64,000 bases of DNA from Leifsonia soli (GTDB taxonomy: Bacteria > Actinomycetota > Actinomycetes > Actinomycetales > Microbacteriaceae), in assembly GCF_013408745.1 (NCBI RefSeq), contig NZ_JACCBJ010000001.1, positions 1,364,001 to 1,428,000 on the forward strand, read 5' to 3'. A program made the translations under genes and the position numbers. Shown one piece after another: positions 1 through 7,287 of this stretch (position 1 is the first letter of the stretch; every line of letters begins with the position of its first letter). Under the pieces are notes generated by a model. It did no database searches and was not told where the DNA came from. It was given only the letters and a program-made list of their open reading frames with translations.

Positions 1-377
1 TCCATGATCATCGTCGTCATCACCGGGAGCATGAGCCCGCCCCCGACGCCCTGCAGCACCCGGAAGGCGATGAGGGAGTCCGCATTCCAGGCCAGCCCGG
101 AGAGCACGGAGCCGACGAGGAAGATCGCGAGCGCCACCATCCACACCCGCTTGCCGCCCCAGCGGGCGAGGCACCACGCCGACAGCGGCACGGTCGCGGC
201 GAGCGCGAGCAGGTAGCCGGTGGTGACCCACTGGATCTGCGCGACCGTCGTGTGCAGGTCGCTCGCCAGGGTGTGCAGGGCGACGCTGAGGATGGTCGTG
301 TCGAAGACCACCGCCAATGCGCCGATCACGAGCGCGGTCGCCGTCCGCACGACCACCCGATCCAGTCTGTCCGCCAT
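1..377 (-). CDS. MFS drug exporter, DHA2 (EmrB/QacA) type, C-terminal part outside window
   Basis: The gene starts at an ATG (375-377) and runs off the left edge, leaving about 125 N-terminal residues. The reading frame begins MADRLDRVVVRTATALVIG and shows at least three hydrophobic helices. It carries two family landmarks: FDTTILSVALHTL in helix 1, and WVTTGYLLALA followed by WGGKRVW, the loop 2-3 signature of 14-TM drug:H+ antiporters. The start has a clear ribosome site (AAGGAG, 7 nt upstream). It is divergent from a TetR-type regulator, and a perfect inverted repeat lies in the 66-bp gap, so it is probably repressed by that regulator. The substrate cannot be told. Confidence 0.88.
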   Translation of the reverse strand, partial: MADRLDRVVVRTATALVIGALAVVFDTTILSVALHTLASDLHTTVAQIQWVTTGYLLALAATVPLSAWCLARWGGKRVWMVALAIFLVGSVLSGLAWNADSLIAFRVLQGVGGGLMLPVMTTMIM

Positions 378-386
378 GTCCGCTCC

Positions 387-410
387 TTAAGATGCGTGTC
401 TGTATCTTAA
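387..410. promoter_or_regulatory. Inverted repeat, likely TetR operator
   Basis: TTAAGAT (387-393), ten spacer bases, then ATCTTAA (404-410): a perfect 7-bp inverted repeat of 24 bp in all. It lies between the divergent exporter and tetR genes. The right arm read on the minus strand supplies a TAAGAT -10 box for the exporter. A nine-base copy of the left arm, TAAGATGCG, recurs at 432-440 just before tetR, so one protein could block both promoters. Confidence 0.6.
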
Positions 411-431
411 CGAGAGCGTACGACGATCGGA

Positions 432-437
432 TAAGAT
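432..437 (+). promoter_or_regulatory. -10 box of tetR (leaderless)
   Basis: TAAGAT ends 6 nt before the ATG at 444 and there is no Shine-Dalgarno sequence, so transcription probably starts on the A of the start codon. No good -35 hexamer is seen. Confidence 0.5.
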
Positions 438-443
438 GCGCAA

Positions 444-1061
444 ATGGACTCTAATGAGACACCTGCCCGCCGCCGCCGGGGCGCTGCTCTCGAGAGCGCG
501 CTGCTCGACGCCGCGTGGGACGAGCTCGACGAGCACGGCTACGCCGCCCTCACCATGGAGGCCGTCGCCACCCGCGCAGGCACCAGCCGGCCGGTGCTCG
601 CCCGGCGCTGGGCGACCCGGAGCGATCTGGCGCTCGCGGCCATCCGGCACCACTTCGCGGCCGAGCCCATCCAGGTGTCCGATCACGGCAGCCTCCGCGA
701 AGACACGCTCGACCTGCTGCGCCAGATGAACACCCGGCGTCGTGGGCTGGTGACGGAGGTGCTGCTGCGGTTCTCCGGCATCGTCAGCGAGTCCGACGGC
801 GGCATCGCCGGCTTCCGCGAACGGCTGATCGGGGACCAGCCGACGCAGCTCCGCCTCATCCTCGAGCGCGCGGACGCCCGCGGCGAGATCGACCTCGCCC
901 GCCTCTCCCCCGTCGTCGCCGACCTGCCGCTGACCCTCCTCCGCCACGAGATGCTCATGCGCCCCACCCGGGCCGACGACGAGACGCTCCAGTCGTTCGT
1001 GGACGATGTCTTCCTCCCGCTCGCCCGGGCGACCCGGTCGAACGGGGGCGGCGAGCAGTGA
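444..1061 (+). CDS. TetR/AcrR family transcriptional regulator
   Basis: A 205-residue protein with a TetR-type helix-turn-helix at about residues 14-60: an ALESALLDAAWDELDEHGY helix, then LTMEAVATRAGTSRPVLARRW with the recognition helix. The C-terminal two thirds should be the helical ligand-binding and dimer domain; its QPTQLRLILERADARGEID stretch resembles TetR_C groups found beside actinobacterial exporters. It is divergent from an MFS exporter with an inverted repeat between them, so the likely role is local repression of the exporter, relieved by its substrate. The ATG is preceded by TAAGAT rather than a ribosome site, suggesting a leaderless mRNA. The ligand is unknown. Confidence 0.9.
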   Translation: MDSNETPARRRRGAALESALLDAAWDELDEHGYAALTMEAVATRAGTSRPVLARRWATRSDLALAAIRHHFAAEPIQVSDHGSLREDTLDLLRQMNTRRRGLVTEVLLRFSGIVSESDGGIAGFRERLIGDQPTQLRLILERADARGEIDLARLSPVVADLPLTLLRHEMLMRPTRADDETLQSFVDDVFLPLARATRSNGGGEQ

Positions 1062-1075
1062 GGTTCCCGGCGGGG

Positions 1076-1081
1076 TAGATT
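1076..1081 (+). promoter_or_regulatory. -10 box of ppgK (leaderless)
   Basis: TAGATT lies 6 nt before the ATG at 1088, in the 26-bp gap after tetR. This suggests ppgK has its own promoter and a leaderless mRNA. Confidence 0.45.
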
Positions 1082-1087
1082 CGAGGC

Positions 1088-1921
1088 ATGACTTCGCAGA
1101 AGCACGCGATCGGCATCGACATCGGCGGAACGGGCATCAAGGGAGGCCTGGTCGATCTGTCGACCGGCGAGCTCATCAGCGACCGGGTCAAGCTGCCGAC
1201 CCCCGACGGCGGCAAGCCGGACGACATCGTCGAGACGACGAAGGAGATCGTCGAGCGGCTGGCCCAGGAGGAGCCGGATGCCCCCGTCGGCGTCTGCTTC
1301 CCCGCGATCGTCAGCCACGGCGTCACCCTCTCGGCCGCGAACGTCTCGAAGGACTGGATCGGCCTCAACGCCGAGGAGCTGTTCGAGAAGGCCCTCGGGC
1401 GCGACATCCACTTCGTGAACGACGCCGACGCCGCGGGATACGCCGAGACGCGGTTCGGCGCAGCGAAGGGCAAGGACGGCCTCGTCATCATGACGACGCT
1501 GGGGACGGGGATCGGCTCCGCCCTCATCTACGACGGCATCCTCATCCCGAACGCAGAGCTCGGCCACCTGGAGATCGACGGGCACGACGCCGAGTCGCGG
1601 GCCGCCTACTCCGCGAAGGAGCGCGAAGACCTCAGCTGGGAGAAGTGGGCGAAGCGCCTGCAGAAGTACTACACCACGGTCGAGTTCCTGTTCACACCCG
1701 ATCTCTTCATCGTCGGCGGCGGGGTGTCGAAGCACTACGAGGAGTTCCTCCCCCTGCTGAAGCTGAAGACCCCGATCGTCCCGGCGGTGCACCGCAACAA
1801 CGCGGGCATCCTCGGGGCCGCAGCCCTCACCGTCCGCAACGAGCGCCGGGAGGCCGGCGAGCGCGGCCGCAGCGCCGAGGCCGGGACGCCGCAGGACGCG
1901 CCGGCCCCCACGCCGGCGTAA
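1088..1921 (+). CDS. ppgK: Polyphosphate glucokinase
   Basis: A 277-residue ROK-family kinase that phosphorylates glucose to glucose-6-phosphate using polyphosphate (usually also ATP) in the cytosol. The N-terminal phosphate-binding loop IGIDIGGTGIKGG is present. The middle holds FVNDADAAGYAE with the catalytic Asp, then TTLGTGIGSALIYDG and the AELGHLEIDGHDAE block. The last begins like the ROK HxE segment but lacks the CxCGxxGC zinc motif, as is normal for actinobacterial PpgK. Length matches the family (about 250-275); the C-terminal 20 residues are an Ala/Pro/Glu-rich tail. kdpD starts 7 nt after its stop, so the two may be cotranscribed. Confidence 0.95.
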   Translation: MTSQKHAIGIDIGGTGIKGGLVDLSTGELISDRVKLPTPDGGKPDDIVETTKEIVERLAQEEPDAPVGVCFPAIVSHGVTLSAANVSKDWIGLNAEELFEKALGRDIHFVNDADAAGYAETRFGAAKGKDGLVIMTTLGTGIGSALIYDGILIPNAELGHLEIDGHDAESRAAYSAKEREDLSWEKWAKRLQKYYTTVEFLFTPDLFIVGGGVSKHYEEFLPLLKLKTPIVPAVHRNNAGILGAAALTVRNERREAGERGRSAEAGTPQDAPAPTPA

Positions 1922-1928
1922 TCGGACC

Positions 1929-4493
1929 ATGCCGCGGGGTCGCCTCCGGGTGATGCTGGGTGCCGCCCCGGGCGTGGGCAAGACGTTCGCCATGCTCGAA
2001 GAGGGCGAGCGGCTCCGCGCGCTCGGGAAGGACGTCGTGGTCGCCGTCGTGGAGACCCACGGCCGCGCGGCGACGGCCGCGCTCGTCAGCACGCTCGAGG
2101 TCGTGCCGCGGCGCACGGTGGAGCATCGCGGTGTCACGCTCACCGAACTCGACCTGGATGCGGTGCTGCGTCGCAACCCCCGGGTCGCGCTGGTCGACGA
2201 GCTCGCTCACACCAACGCTCCCGGCTCGGAGCACGCGAAGCGCTGGCAGGACGTCGACACGCTGCTGGAGGCGGGGATCGACGTGATCTCGACCGTCAAC
2301 ATCCAGCACATCGAGTCGCTGAACGACGTGGTCGAGCAGATCACCGGGGTGCCGCAGCGCGAGACCATCCCGGATGCGGTGCTGCGGCGCGCCGACCGCA
2401 TCGAGCTGGTCGACCTGGCCCCGCAGGCGCTGCGCGACCGGCTGGCCGACGGACTGGTGTACCCGGAGGCGCGCGTCGATGCCGCGCTGTCGAACTACTT
2501 CCGCCTCGGCAACCTGACCGCCCTGCGCGAACTGGCGCTGCTCTGGCTCGCCGACGAGGTGGACAACGCGCTGCTGCAGTACCGCGCCGAGCACGGCATC
2601 GCCGGAACGTGGGAGGCGCGGGAGCGCGTCGTCGTCGCGCTCACCGGCGGTCCGGAGGGCGAGACGCTGCTCCGGCGCGGCGCGCGCATCGCGGCGCGGA
2701 GCGCGGGCGGCGAGCTGCTCGCCGTGCACGTGACCAGTCAGGACGGCCTGCGCGAGGCACAGCCCGGCGCTCTCGCGGCGCAGCGAGCGCTGGTCGAGCA
2801 GCTCGGCGGCAGCTACCACCAGGTGGTCGGCGACGACATCCCGCGCGCGCTCGTCGAGTTCGCACGCGGTGAGAGCGCCACCCAGCTGGTGATCGGCGTG
2901 TCCCGCCGCAGCCGGCTGGCCGCGCTGCTGACCGGGCCGGGGATCGGCGCGACCGTCATCCGCGAATCCGGCGACATCGACGTGCACATCGTGTCGCACG
3001 CGCGCGCCGGAGGGCGGTTCTCGCTGCCGCGGCCGCGCGGCGGACTCACCGTGCGCCGCCGGGTGTACGGATTCGCCCTCGCCGTGATCGGCGGTCCGCT
3101 CCTGACGCTGCTGCTCACCAGCGTCCGGTCGAGCGAGTCGATGACGGCGGATGTGCTCAGCTATCAGCTGCTCGTCGTCCTCGTCGCCCTCGTCGGCGGG
3201 ATCTGGCCGGCCCTCTTCGCGGCGCTGCTCTCCGGGCTGACGCTCGACTTCTTCTTCGTCGACCCGCTCTACACCATCACCGTCGGCGAGCCGCTGCACC
3301 TGCTCGCGCTCATCCTGTTCGTCATCATCGCGGCGCTCGTCAGCCTGGTGGTCGACCAGGCGGCCCGTCGCAGCCGTGCTGCTCTCCGGGCCGCGGCCGA
3401 GGCGGAACTGCTGGCGACCGTCGCCGGGGGCGTCATCCGCGGCGAGGATGCGCTGCAGGCGCTCGTGGCCCGCACCCGGGAGGCGTTCGGGCTGAGCGCG
3501 GTCCGGCTGGTGGTCACCGACCCGGACGGCGGACCGGCCGTCGTGGCCGCCGATGGCGAGGCGACCGCGTCGGAGCCGGTGCAGCGGATCCCGGTCGGCC
3601 CCGGCGCCGCCGACGACCGGAACGGCGCGGGCGGTCGAGCGGCCGGCGCATCCGGGCCGCGCGAGACCGCGACCCTCGAGCTGCACGGCCGCGACCTGGA
3701 GGCGAGCGACCGCCGGCTGCTGTCGGCCATCGTCGCCCAGTTGGAGGCCGCCCTCGAGCACCGCCGCCTGACGGCCACCGCCGCCGAGCTGGCGCCCCTC
3801 GCCGAAGCCGACCGCGTGCGCAGCGCCCTGCTCGCCGCCGTCGGACACGATCTCCGCCGTCCGCTCGCCGCAGCGACCGCCGCGGTGACCACGCTGCGCC
3901 AGTCCGACCTCGCCCTCGGCGACGACGACCGGGAGGCGCTGCTCGAGACCGCGGAGGACAGCCTCCATTCGCTCGCCTCGCTCGTCACCGACCTGCTCGA
4001 CGCCAGCCGCGTGCAGGCCGGGGCGCTCGCGGTCTCCCTCGCTCCGACCGAGGTCGACGACGTGGTGCTGCCGGCCCTGGACGAGCTGGGAGTCGGCCCC
4101 GGCGACGTGGAGCTGGACCTGAGCGCACAGGTGCCGCCGATGCTGGCCGACGGCGTCCTGCTGCAGCGCGTGATCGTCAACCTGCTGGGCAACGCCCTCC
4201 GCTACAGCCCGCCGGACGCCCGGCCGGTGCTCGCCGCCAGCGAGTTCGGCGGGATGGTGCAGCTGCGCGTCATCGACCGCGGGCCGGGCATCCCCGCCGA
4301 GCGCCGCGAGGCCGTGTTCGCCCCGTTCCAGCGGCTCTCGGACACCGACAACGGGGCCGGGATCGGCCTGGGGCTCGCCCTCTCGAAGGGATTCGTCGAG
4401 GGGATGGGAGGGACGCTCGAGGCGGAGGACACGCCGGGCGGCGGCCTCACCATGGTCGTGTCCCTCCCCGCAGCACGGAAGGTGGACGAGTGA
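1929..4493 (+). CDS. kdpD: KdpD-type osmosensitive potassium sensor histidine kinase
   Basis: An 854-residue membrane sensor kinase. Residues 1-205 are the KdpD domain with the Walker-A-like GAAPGVGKTFAMLEEG. Residues 228-345 form a universal-stress-protein-like domain. Four membrane segments span about 378-477, followed by a GAF-like region. HisKA carries the phospho-acceptor His640 in VGHDLRRPLA, and the ATPase domain has the N-box NLLGNALRYSP near 750. It should phosphorylate KdpE in response to K+ or turgor. Its GTGA stop/start overlap with kdpE shows translational coupling. The kdpFABC pump genes are not adjacent, which is less usual. The H-box has Gly before His and Arg in place of the common Thr. 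Confidence 0.95.
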   Translation: MPRGRLRVMLGAAPGVGKTFAMLEEGERLRALGKDVVVAVVETHGRAATAALVSTLEVVPRRTVEHRGVTLTELDLDAVLRRNPRVALVDELAHTNAPGSEHAKRWQDVDTLLEAGIDVISTVNIQHIESLNDVVEQITGVPQRETIPDAVLRRADRIELVDLAPQALRDRLADGLVYPEARVDAALSNYFRLGNLTALRELALLWLADEVDNALLQYRAEHGIAGTWEARERVVVALTGGPEGETLLRRGARIAARSAGGELLAVHVTSQDGLREAQPGALAAQRALVEQLGGSYHQVVGDDIPRALVEFARGESATQLVIGVSRRSRLAALLTGPGIGATVIRESGDIDVHIVSHARAGGRFSLPRPRGGLTVRRRVYGFALAVIGGPLLTLLLTSVRSSESMTADVLSYQLLVVLVALVGGIWPALFAALLSGLTLDFFFVDPLYTITVGEPLHLLALILFVIIAALVSLVVDQAARRSRAALRAAAEAELLATVAGGVIRGEDALQALVARTREAFGLSAVRLVVTDPDGGPAVVAADGEATASEPVQRIPVGPGAADDRNGAGGRAAGASGPRETATLELHGRDLEASDRRLLSAIVAQLEAALEHRRLTATAAELAPLAEADRVRSALLAAVGHDLRRPLAAATAAVTTLRQSDLALGDDDREALLETAEDSLHSLASLVTDLLDASRVQAGALAVSLAPTEVDDVVLPALDELGVGPGDVELDLSAQVPPMLADGVLLQRVIVNLLGNALRYSPPDARPVLAASEFGGMVQLRVIDRGPGIPAERREAVFAPFQRLSDTDNGAGIGLGLALSKGFVEGMGGTLEAEDTPGGGLTMVVSLPAARKVDE

Positions 4494-5197
4494 AGGTCCT
4501 GATCGCCGACGACGACCCGCAGATCCTGCGGGCGCTCCGCATCCTGCTCACCGCGCGCGGCTACCACGTGCTCACGGCCCGCACCGGCGCCGAGGCGCTG
4601 AGCGTCGCCGTCGACCAGCATCCCGACCTGGTGATGCTCGATCTGGGCATGCCCGAGCTGAATGGCATCGAGGTCATCGAGGGGCTCCGCGGCTGGACGA
4701 GCGTCCCCATCCTCGTCGTCTCCGGCCGCACCGGCTCCGGCGACAAGGTCGACGCGCTCGACGCCGGGGCCGACGACTACGTCACCAAGCCGTTCGCGGC
4801 GGACGAGCTGCTCGCCCGCATCCGCGCTCTCACCCGGCGTCAGAGCACCACGGCGGACGAGCCGACCGTGACCTTCGGCGACGTGACGGTCGACCTGGCC
4901 GCGCACCAGGTGACGCGGCGCGACGGAGGCGAGGCCCATCCGGTCCGGCTGACACCGACGGAGTGGCAGATCCTGGAGGTGCTGCTGCGGAACCCGCGGC
5001 GCCTGGTGACGCGCCAGTCCCTCCTGACCCAGGTGTGGGGTCCGCAGTTCACGACGGACACCGGCTACCTGCGGCTCTACCTCTCACAGCTGCGGAAGAA
5101 GCTGGAGCCGGAGCCGTCGCGGCCGCGCTACCTGCTGACGGAGCCCGGCATGGGCTACCGGTTCACGCCCGACGGAGCCGACGCCGACGCGCCCTGA
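4490..5197 (+). CDS. kdpE: KdpE response regulator, OmpR family
   Basis: A 235-residue regulator starting at GTG, overlapping the kdpD stop by 4 nt. The receiver domain has the acidic pocket DDD at residues 7-9, phospho-acceptor Asp51 in LVMLDLGMPELNG, and the conserved Lys of DDYVTKPF. The C-terminal winged helix (about 130-228) shows LTPTEWQILEVLLRNPRRLV and a GYLRLYLSQLRKKL recognition helix, ending in GMGYRF as in KdpE/PhoB proteins. The usual target is the kdp promoter; no kdp operon or obvious operator lies nearby, so the target is elsewhere. Confidence 0.95.
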   Translation: MKVLIADDDPQILRALRILLTARGYHVLTARTGAEALSVAVDQHPDLVMLDLGMPELNGIEVIEGLRGWTSVPILVVSGRTGSGDKVDALDAGADDYVTKPFAADELLARIRALTRRQSTTADEPTVTFGDVTVDLAAHQVTRRDGGEAHPVRLTPTEWQILEVLLRNPRRLVTRQSLLTQVWGPQFTTDTGYLRLYLSQLRKKLEPEPSRPRYLLTEPGMGYRFTPDGADADAP

Positions 5198-5223
5198 CGG
5201 CACATCGGCACGAATGTCGCGAG

Positions 5224-5595
5224 GGAATGGGCCGGCTGATACGCCGGGTTCTGTCACGGTGCGAGCACCGCGGACGGCCATCTATCTCGGGACGACGTTG
5301 CCGCCGCCCTCCAGCGGTCTACCCGGGGACGAGACGAGCAGCCTCATGGTCCCCTGTCCGACCTTGCTCCGGGCGAGGTTTACCCAGCCGGCCGGGTCAC
5401 CCCGGCCGCTGGTGGTCTCTTACACCACCGTTTCACCCTTACCGCGGGCCGAAGCCTGCGGCGGTCTGCTTTCTGTTGCACTTTCTCGCGGGTTGCCCCG
5501 GGTGGGTGTTACCCACCGCCCTGCTCTGCGGAGCCCGGACGTTCCTCGGCGGCCCGCTCTCGCGGACCGACGCGACCGTCTTGCCGACCCATTCC
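5224..5595 (-). ncRNA. rnpB: RNase P RNA, bacterial type A
   Basis: On the minus strand this interval carries the conserved RNase P RNA blocks in order: GAGGAACGTCCGGGCTCC (P4 5' strand), AAGGGTGAAACGGTGGTG, GTAAGAGACCACC, and a 3' block ACAGAACCCGGCGTATCAG. The two ends pair as helix P1: GGAATGGGTCGGC at the 5' end with GCCGGCCCATTCC at the 3' end, one G-U wobble, which sets the boundaries to within a few bases. Length is about 372 nt. The RNA is the catalytic part of the enzyme that trims tRNA 5' ends. It follows the zinc-ribbon gene on the same strand. Confidence 0.96.
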
Positions 5596-5617
5596 GGGCT
5601 CAACGATAGCGCAGGCG

Positions 5618-6352
5618 TCAGAGTCCGGAGTCCTCACCGCGCACCAGGATGGCGCCGCTGTCCGGGCACAGCACGACATCGTCGGCCGCGGCACGACGGA
5701 TGTCGGAGAGGTCCGACTCGGTCAGCTTCACGTTCGACCCCATCGAGACGCCGCGGATGAGCGCGGCGGCGCCCACACCGTAGCGGGCGCGCTGGCGCTC
5801 GTACAGTTCGATCAGATCGGCCGGCAGCGCCTCCGCCATGGTGGCGCGGTCCTTCGCCAGCGCCGTGCGCTGCACCTCCAGCTTGCCCGCCTCCTCGTCG
5901 CGCTGCGCTTCGAGGGCGGCGACGCGCGCACCCAGCTCGGCGCGCTCCCCCTCGACCCCGGCGAGCGCCTGCTCGAGGTCCTCCACGCGCTGCATGACGG
6001 TGAGCTCGATCTCCTCCAGGTCGTTCTTGCGCTTGGCGAGGGACGCGAGCTCCGCTTCGAGCGCCTGCACGTCCTTCATCGAGGCGGACTGCTGCACGCG
6101 GTCCGAGTCGCGCTTCGCCCGCGCGTCGACGATCTGGACGTCCGACTCGATGCGCTTGAGCTCGGCCCTGGCGTCCTCCAGTTCGCCGGTCGCGGCGATC
6201 CAGCGCGCGCGCAGCGCCTCGACCTCCGGCTGCAGCTTCACGAGCTCGGCCGACTGCGGCAGGTTCTTCGTGGCGTGCGCGAGCTGCGCCAGGCGGGTGT
6301 CGGCGGCCTGGAGGCGCAGGAGCTCGTTCTGGTCGGCGGGACTGGCTTTCAC
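5618..6352 (-). CDS. Coiled-coil protein of the C4 zinc-ribbon (Rv2229c-like) family, ribbon degenerate
   Basis: A 244-residue cytosolic protein. Residues about 5-180 form a long heptad-rich coiled coil (LRLQAADTRLAQLAH onward). The C-terminus should be a small zinc ribbon. In this family I expect two CxxC knuckles; here the first reads VSMGSNVKL and the second CPDSGAIL, leaving one Cys, with Ser at most zinc-ligand positions. Fold and length are otherwise normal. It follows the Nif3-like gene by 28 bp on the same strand, a pairing also seen in mycobacteria (Rv2230c-Rv2229c). Function unknown; a nucleic-acid or scaffold role has been suggested for the family. Confidence 0.85.
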   Translation of the reverse strand: MKASPADQNELLRLQAADTRLAQLAHATKNLPQSAELVKLQPEVEALRARWIAATGELEDARAELKRIESDVQIVDARAKRDSDRVQQSASMKDVQALEAELASLAKRKNDLEEIELTVMQRVEDLEQALAGVEGERAELGARVAALEAQRDEEAGKLEVQRTALAKDRATMAEALPADLIELYERQRARYGVGAAALIRGVSMGSNVKLTESDLSDIRRAAADDVVLCPDSGAILVRGEDSGL

Positions 6353-6380
6353 GGTGCGGTGCTTCCTTCGTGCGAGGTGG

Positions 6381-7199
6381 TCATTGCAGGATGACGAAAT
6401 CCCAGGGGTCGGTGCGGAGCTCGCTGACGACGACCTCCACTCCGGGCAGCGCCGTGCGGAGCTGCTCAGCGGCGGTGTCGAGCCAGAGCCATTCGCTCGC
6501 CCAGTGCGAGACGTCGAGCAGAGCGGGACCGCCGCCGAGCACGGCTTGCTCGCGCGCTTCGGAGGCGGGATGGTGCCGCAGGTCGGCGGTGATGTAGACG
6601 TCGGCGCCGCGGACGGCGTCGCTCCCGAGCAGGGAGTCGCCCGCGCCGCCGCAGACGGCCACCCGGGTGACCGGCTGGTGATAGTCGCCGGAGGCCCGGA
6701 CTCCCCCGGCCGTGGGCGGGAGCACCTCGGCGAGCGCGCGGGCGAGCTGGCCGAGCGTCGTGGGCTGCGGCAGGTCGCCGACGCGCCCGATGCCCGTCAC
6801 GCCGTCGGCCGACGGCGAGATGGGCCGGGTGTCGCGGAGGCCGAGGCGTGCCGCGAGCACGTCGCTGGTTCCGTCTGCGACCACGTCGGCGGTGGTGTGC
6901 GCGGCGTACAGGGCGACGCCGCCGCGGATCAGCCGGGCGAGCAGTGCGCCCTTGTAGCGGTCCTCCGCGATGCTCGTGACGCCGCGGAGCAGCAGCGGAT
7001 GGTGGGACACCAGGAGGTCGGCGCCGAGTTCGACCGCTTCGTCCACGGTGGCCGCCACCGCATCCACCGACAGCAGGATGCGCTCGATCGCGGCGTCGGG
7101 ATCGCCCGTCACCAGCCCGACCGCATCCCAGCTCTCGGCACCCGCGAGCGGCCAGAGCTGCTCGATGGTGTCACGGACGGAGGCGAGGGTGTGCGGCAC
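6381..7199 (-). CDS. Nif3-like dinuclear metal center protein
   Basis: A 272-residue member of the NIF3/YbgI/DUF34 family, which forms hexameric rings with a two-metal site per subunit. Landmarks are SWDAVGLVTGD near the N-terminus, LLVSHHPLLLRG supplying two metal-binding His, ALYAAHTTAD (usually AHTNAD), and the C-terminal HWASEW with the last His and Glu ligands. The gene starts at GTG 7199 with TAGGCT 7 nt upstream, so it is probably leaderless and heads a small operon with the zinc-ribbon gene. Biochemical role is unsettled; GTP cyclohydrolase-like and metal-chaperone roles have been proposed for homologs. Confidence 0.92.
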   Translation of the reverse strand: MPHTLASVRDTIEQLWPLAGAESWDAVGLVTGDPDAAIERILLSVDAVAATVDEAVELGADLLVSHHPLLLRGVTSIAEDRYKGALLARLIRGGVALYAAHTTADVVADGTSDVLAARLGLRDTRPISPSADGVTGIGRVGDLPQPTTLGQLARALAEVLPPTAGGVRASGDYHQPVTRVAVCGGAGDSLLGSDAVRGADVYITADLRHHPASEAREQAVLGGGPALLDVSHWASEWLWLDTAAEQLRTALPGVEVVVSELRTDPWDFVILQ

Positions 7200-7206
7200 G
7201 TCGTTC

Positions 7207-7212
7207 AGCCTA
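7207..7212 (-). promoter_or_regulatory. -10 box of the Nif3-like gene (leaderless)
   Basis: TAGGCT on the minus strand, 7 nt before the GTG start at 7199; no ribosome site is visible. Confidence 0.4.
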
Positions 7213-7287
7213 CGGGATGCGGCCGGAGCGGCACCCGGCGGACCGGGGATGTGGACAGCGCTCCGGCCTGTGGAGGGACAGCGCGAA

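Noticed and set aside
5198..5610. Open frames across 5.2-5.6 kb on both strands
   Set aside because: The region is RNase P RNA; its conserved blocks and P1 pairing explain the sequence.
7221..7268. 10-bp inverted repeat (GGCCGGAGCG/CGCTCCGGCC) downstream of the permease gene as terminator
   Set aside because: The loop is 28 nt and there is no U-run, so this may be chance in GC-rich DNA.
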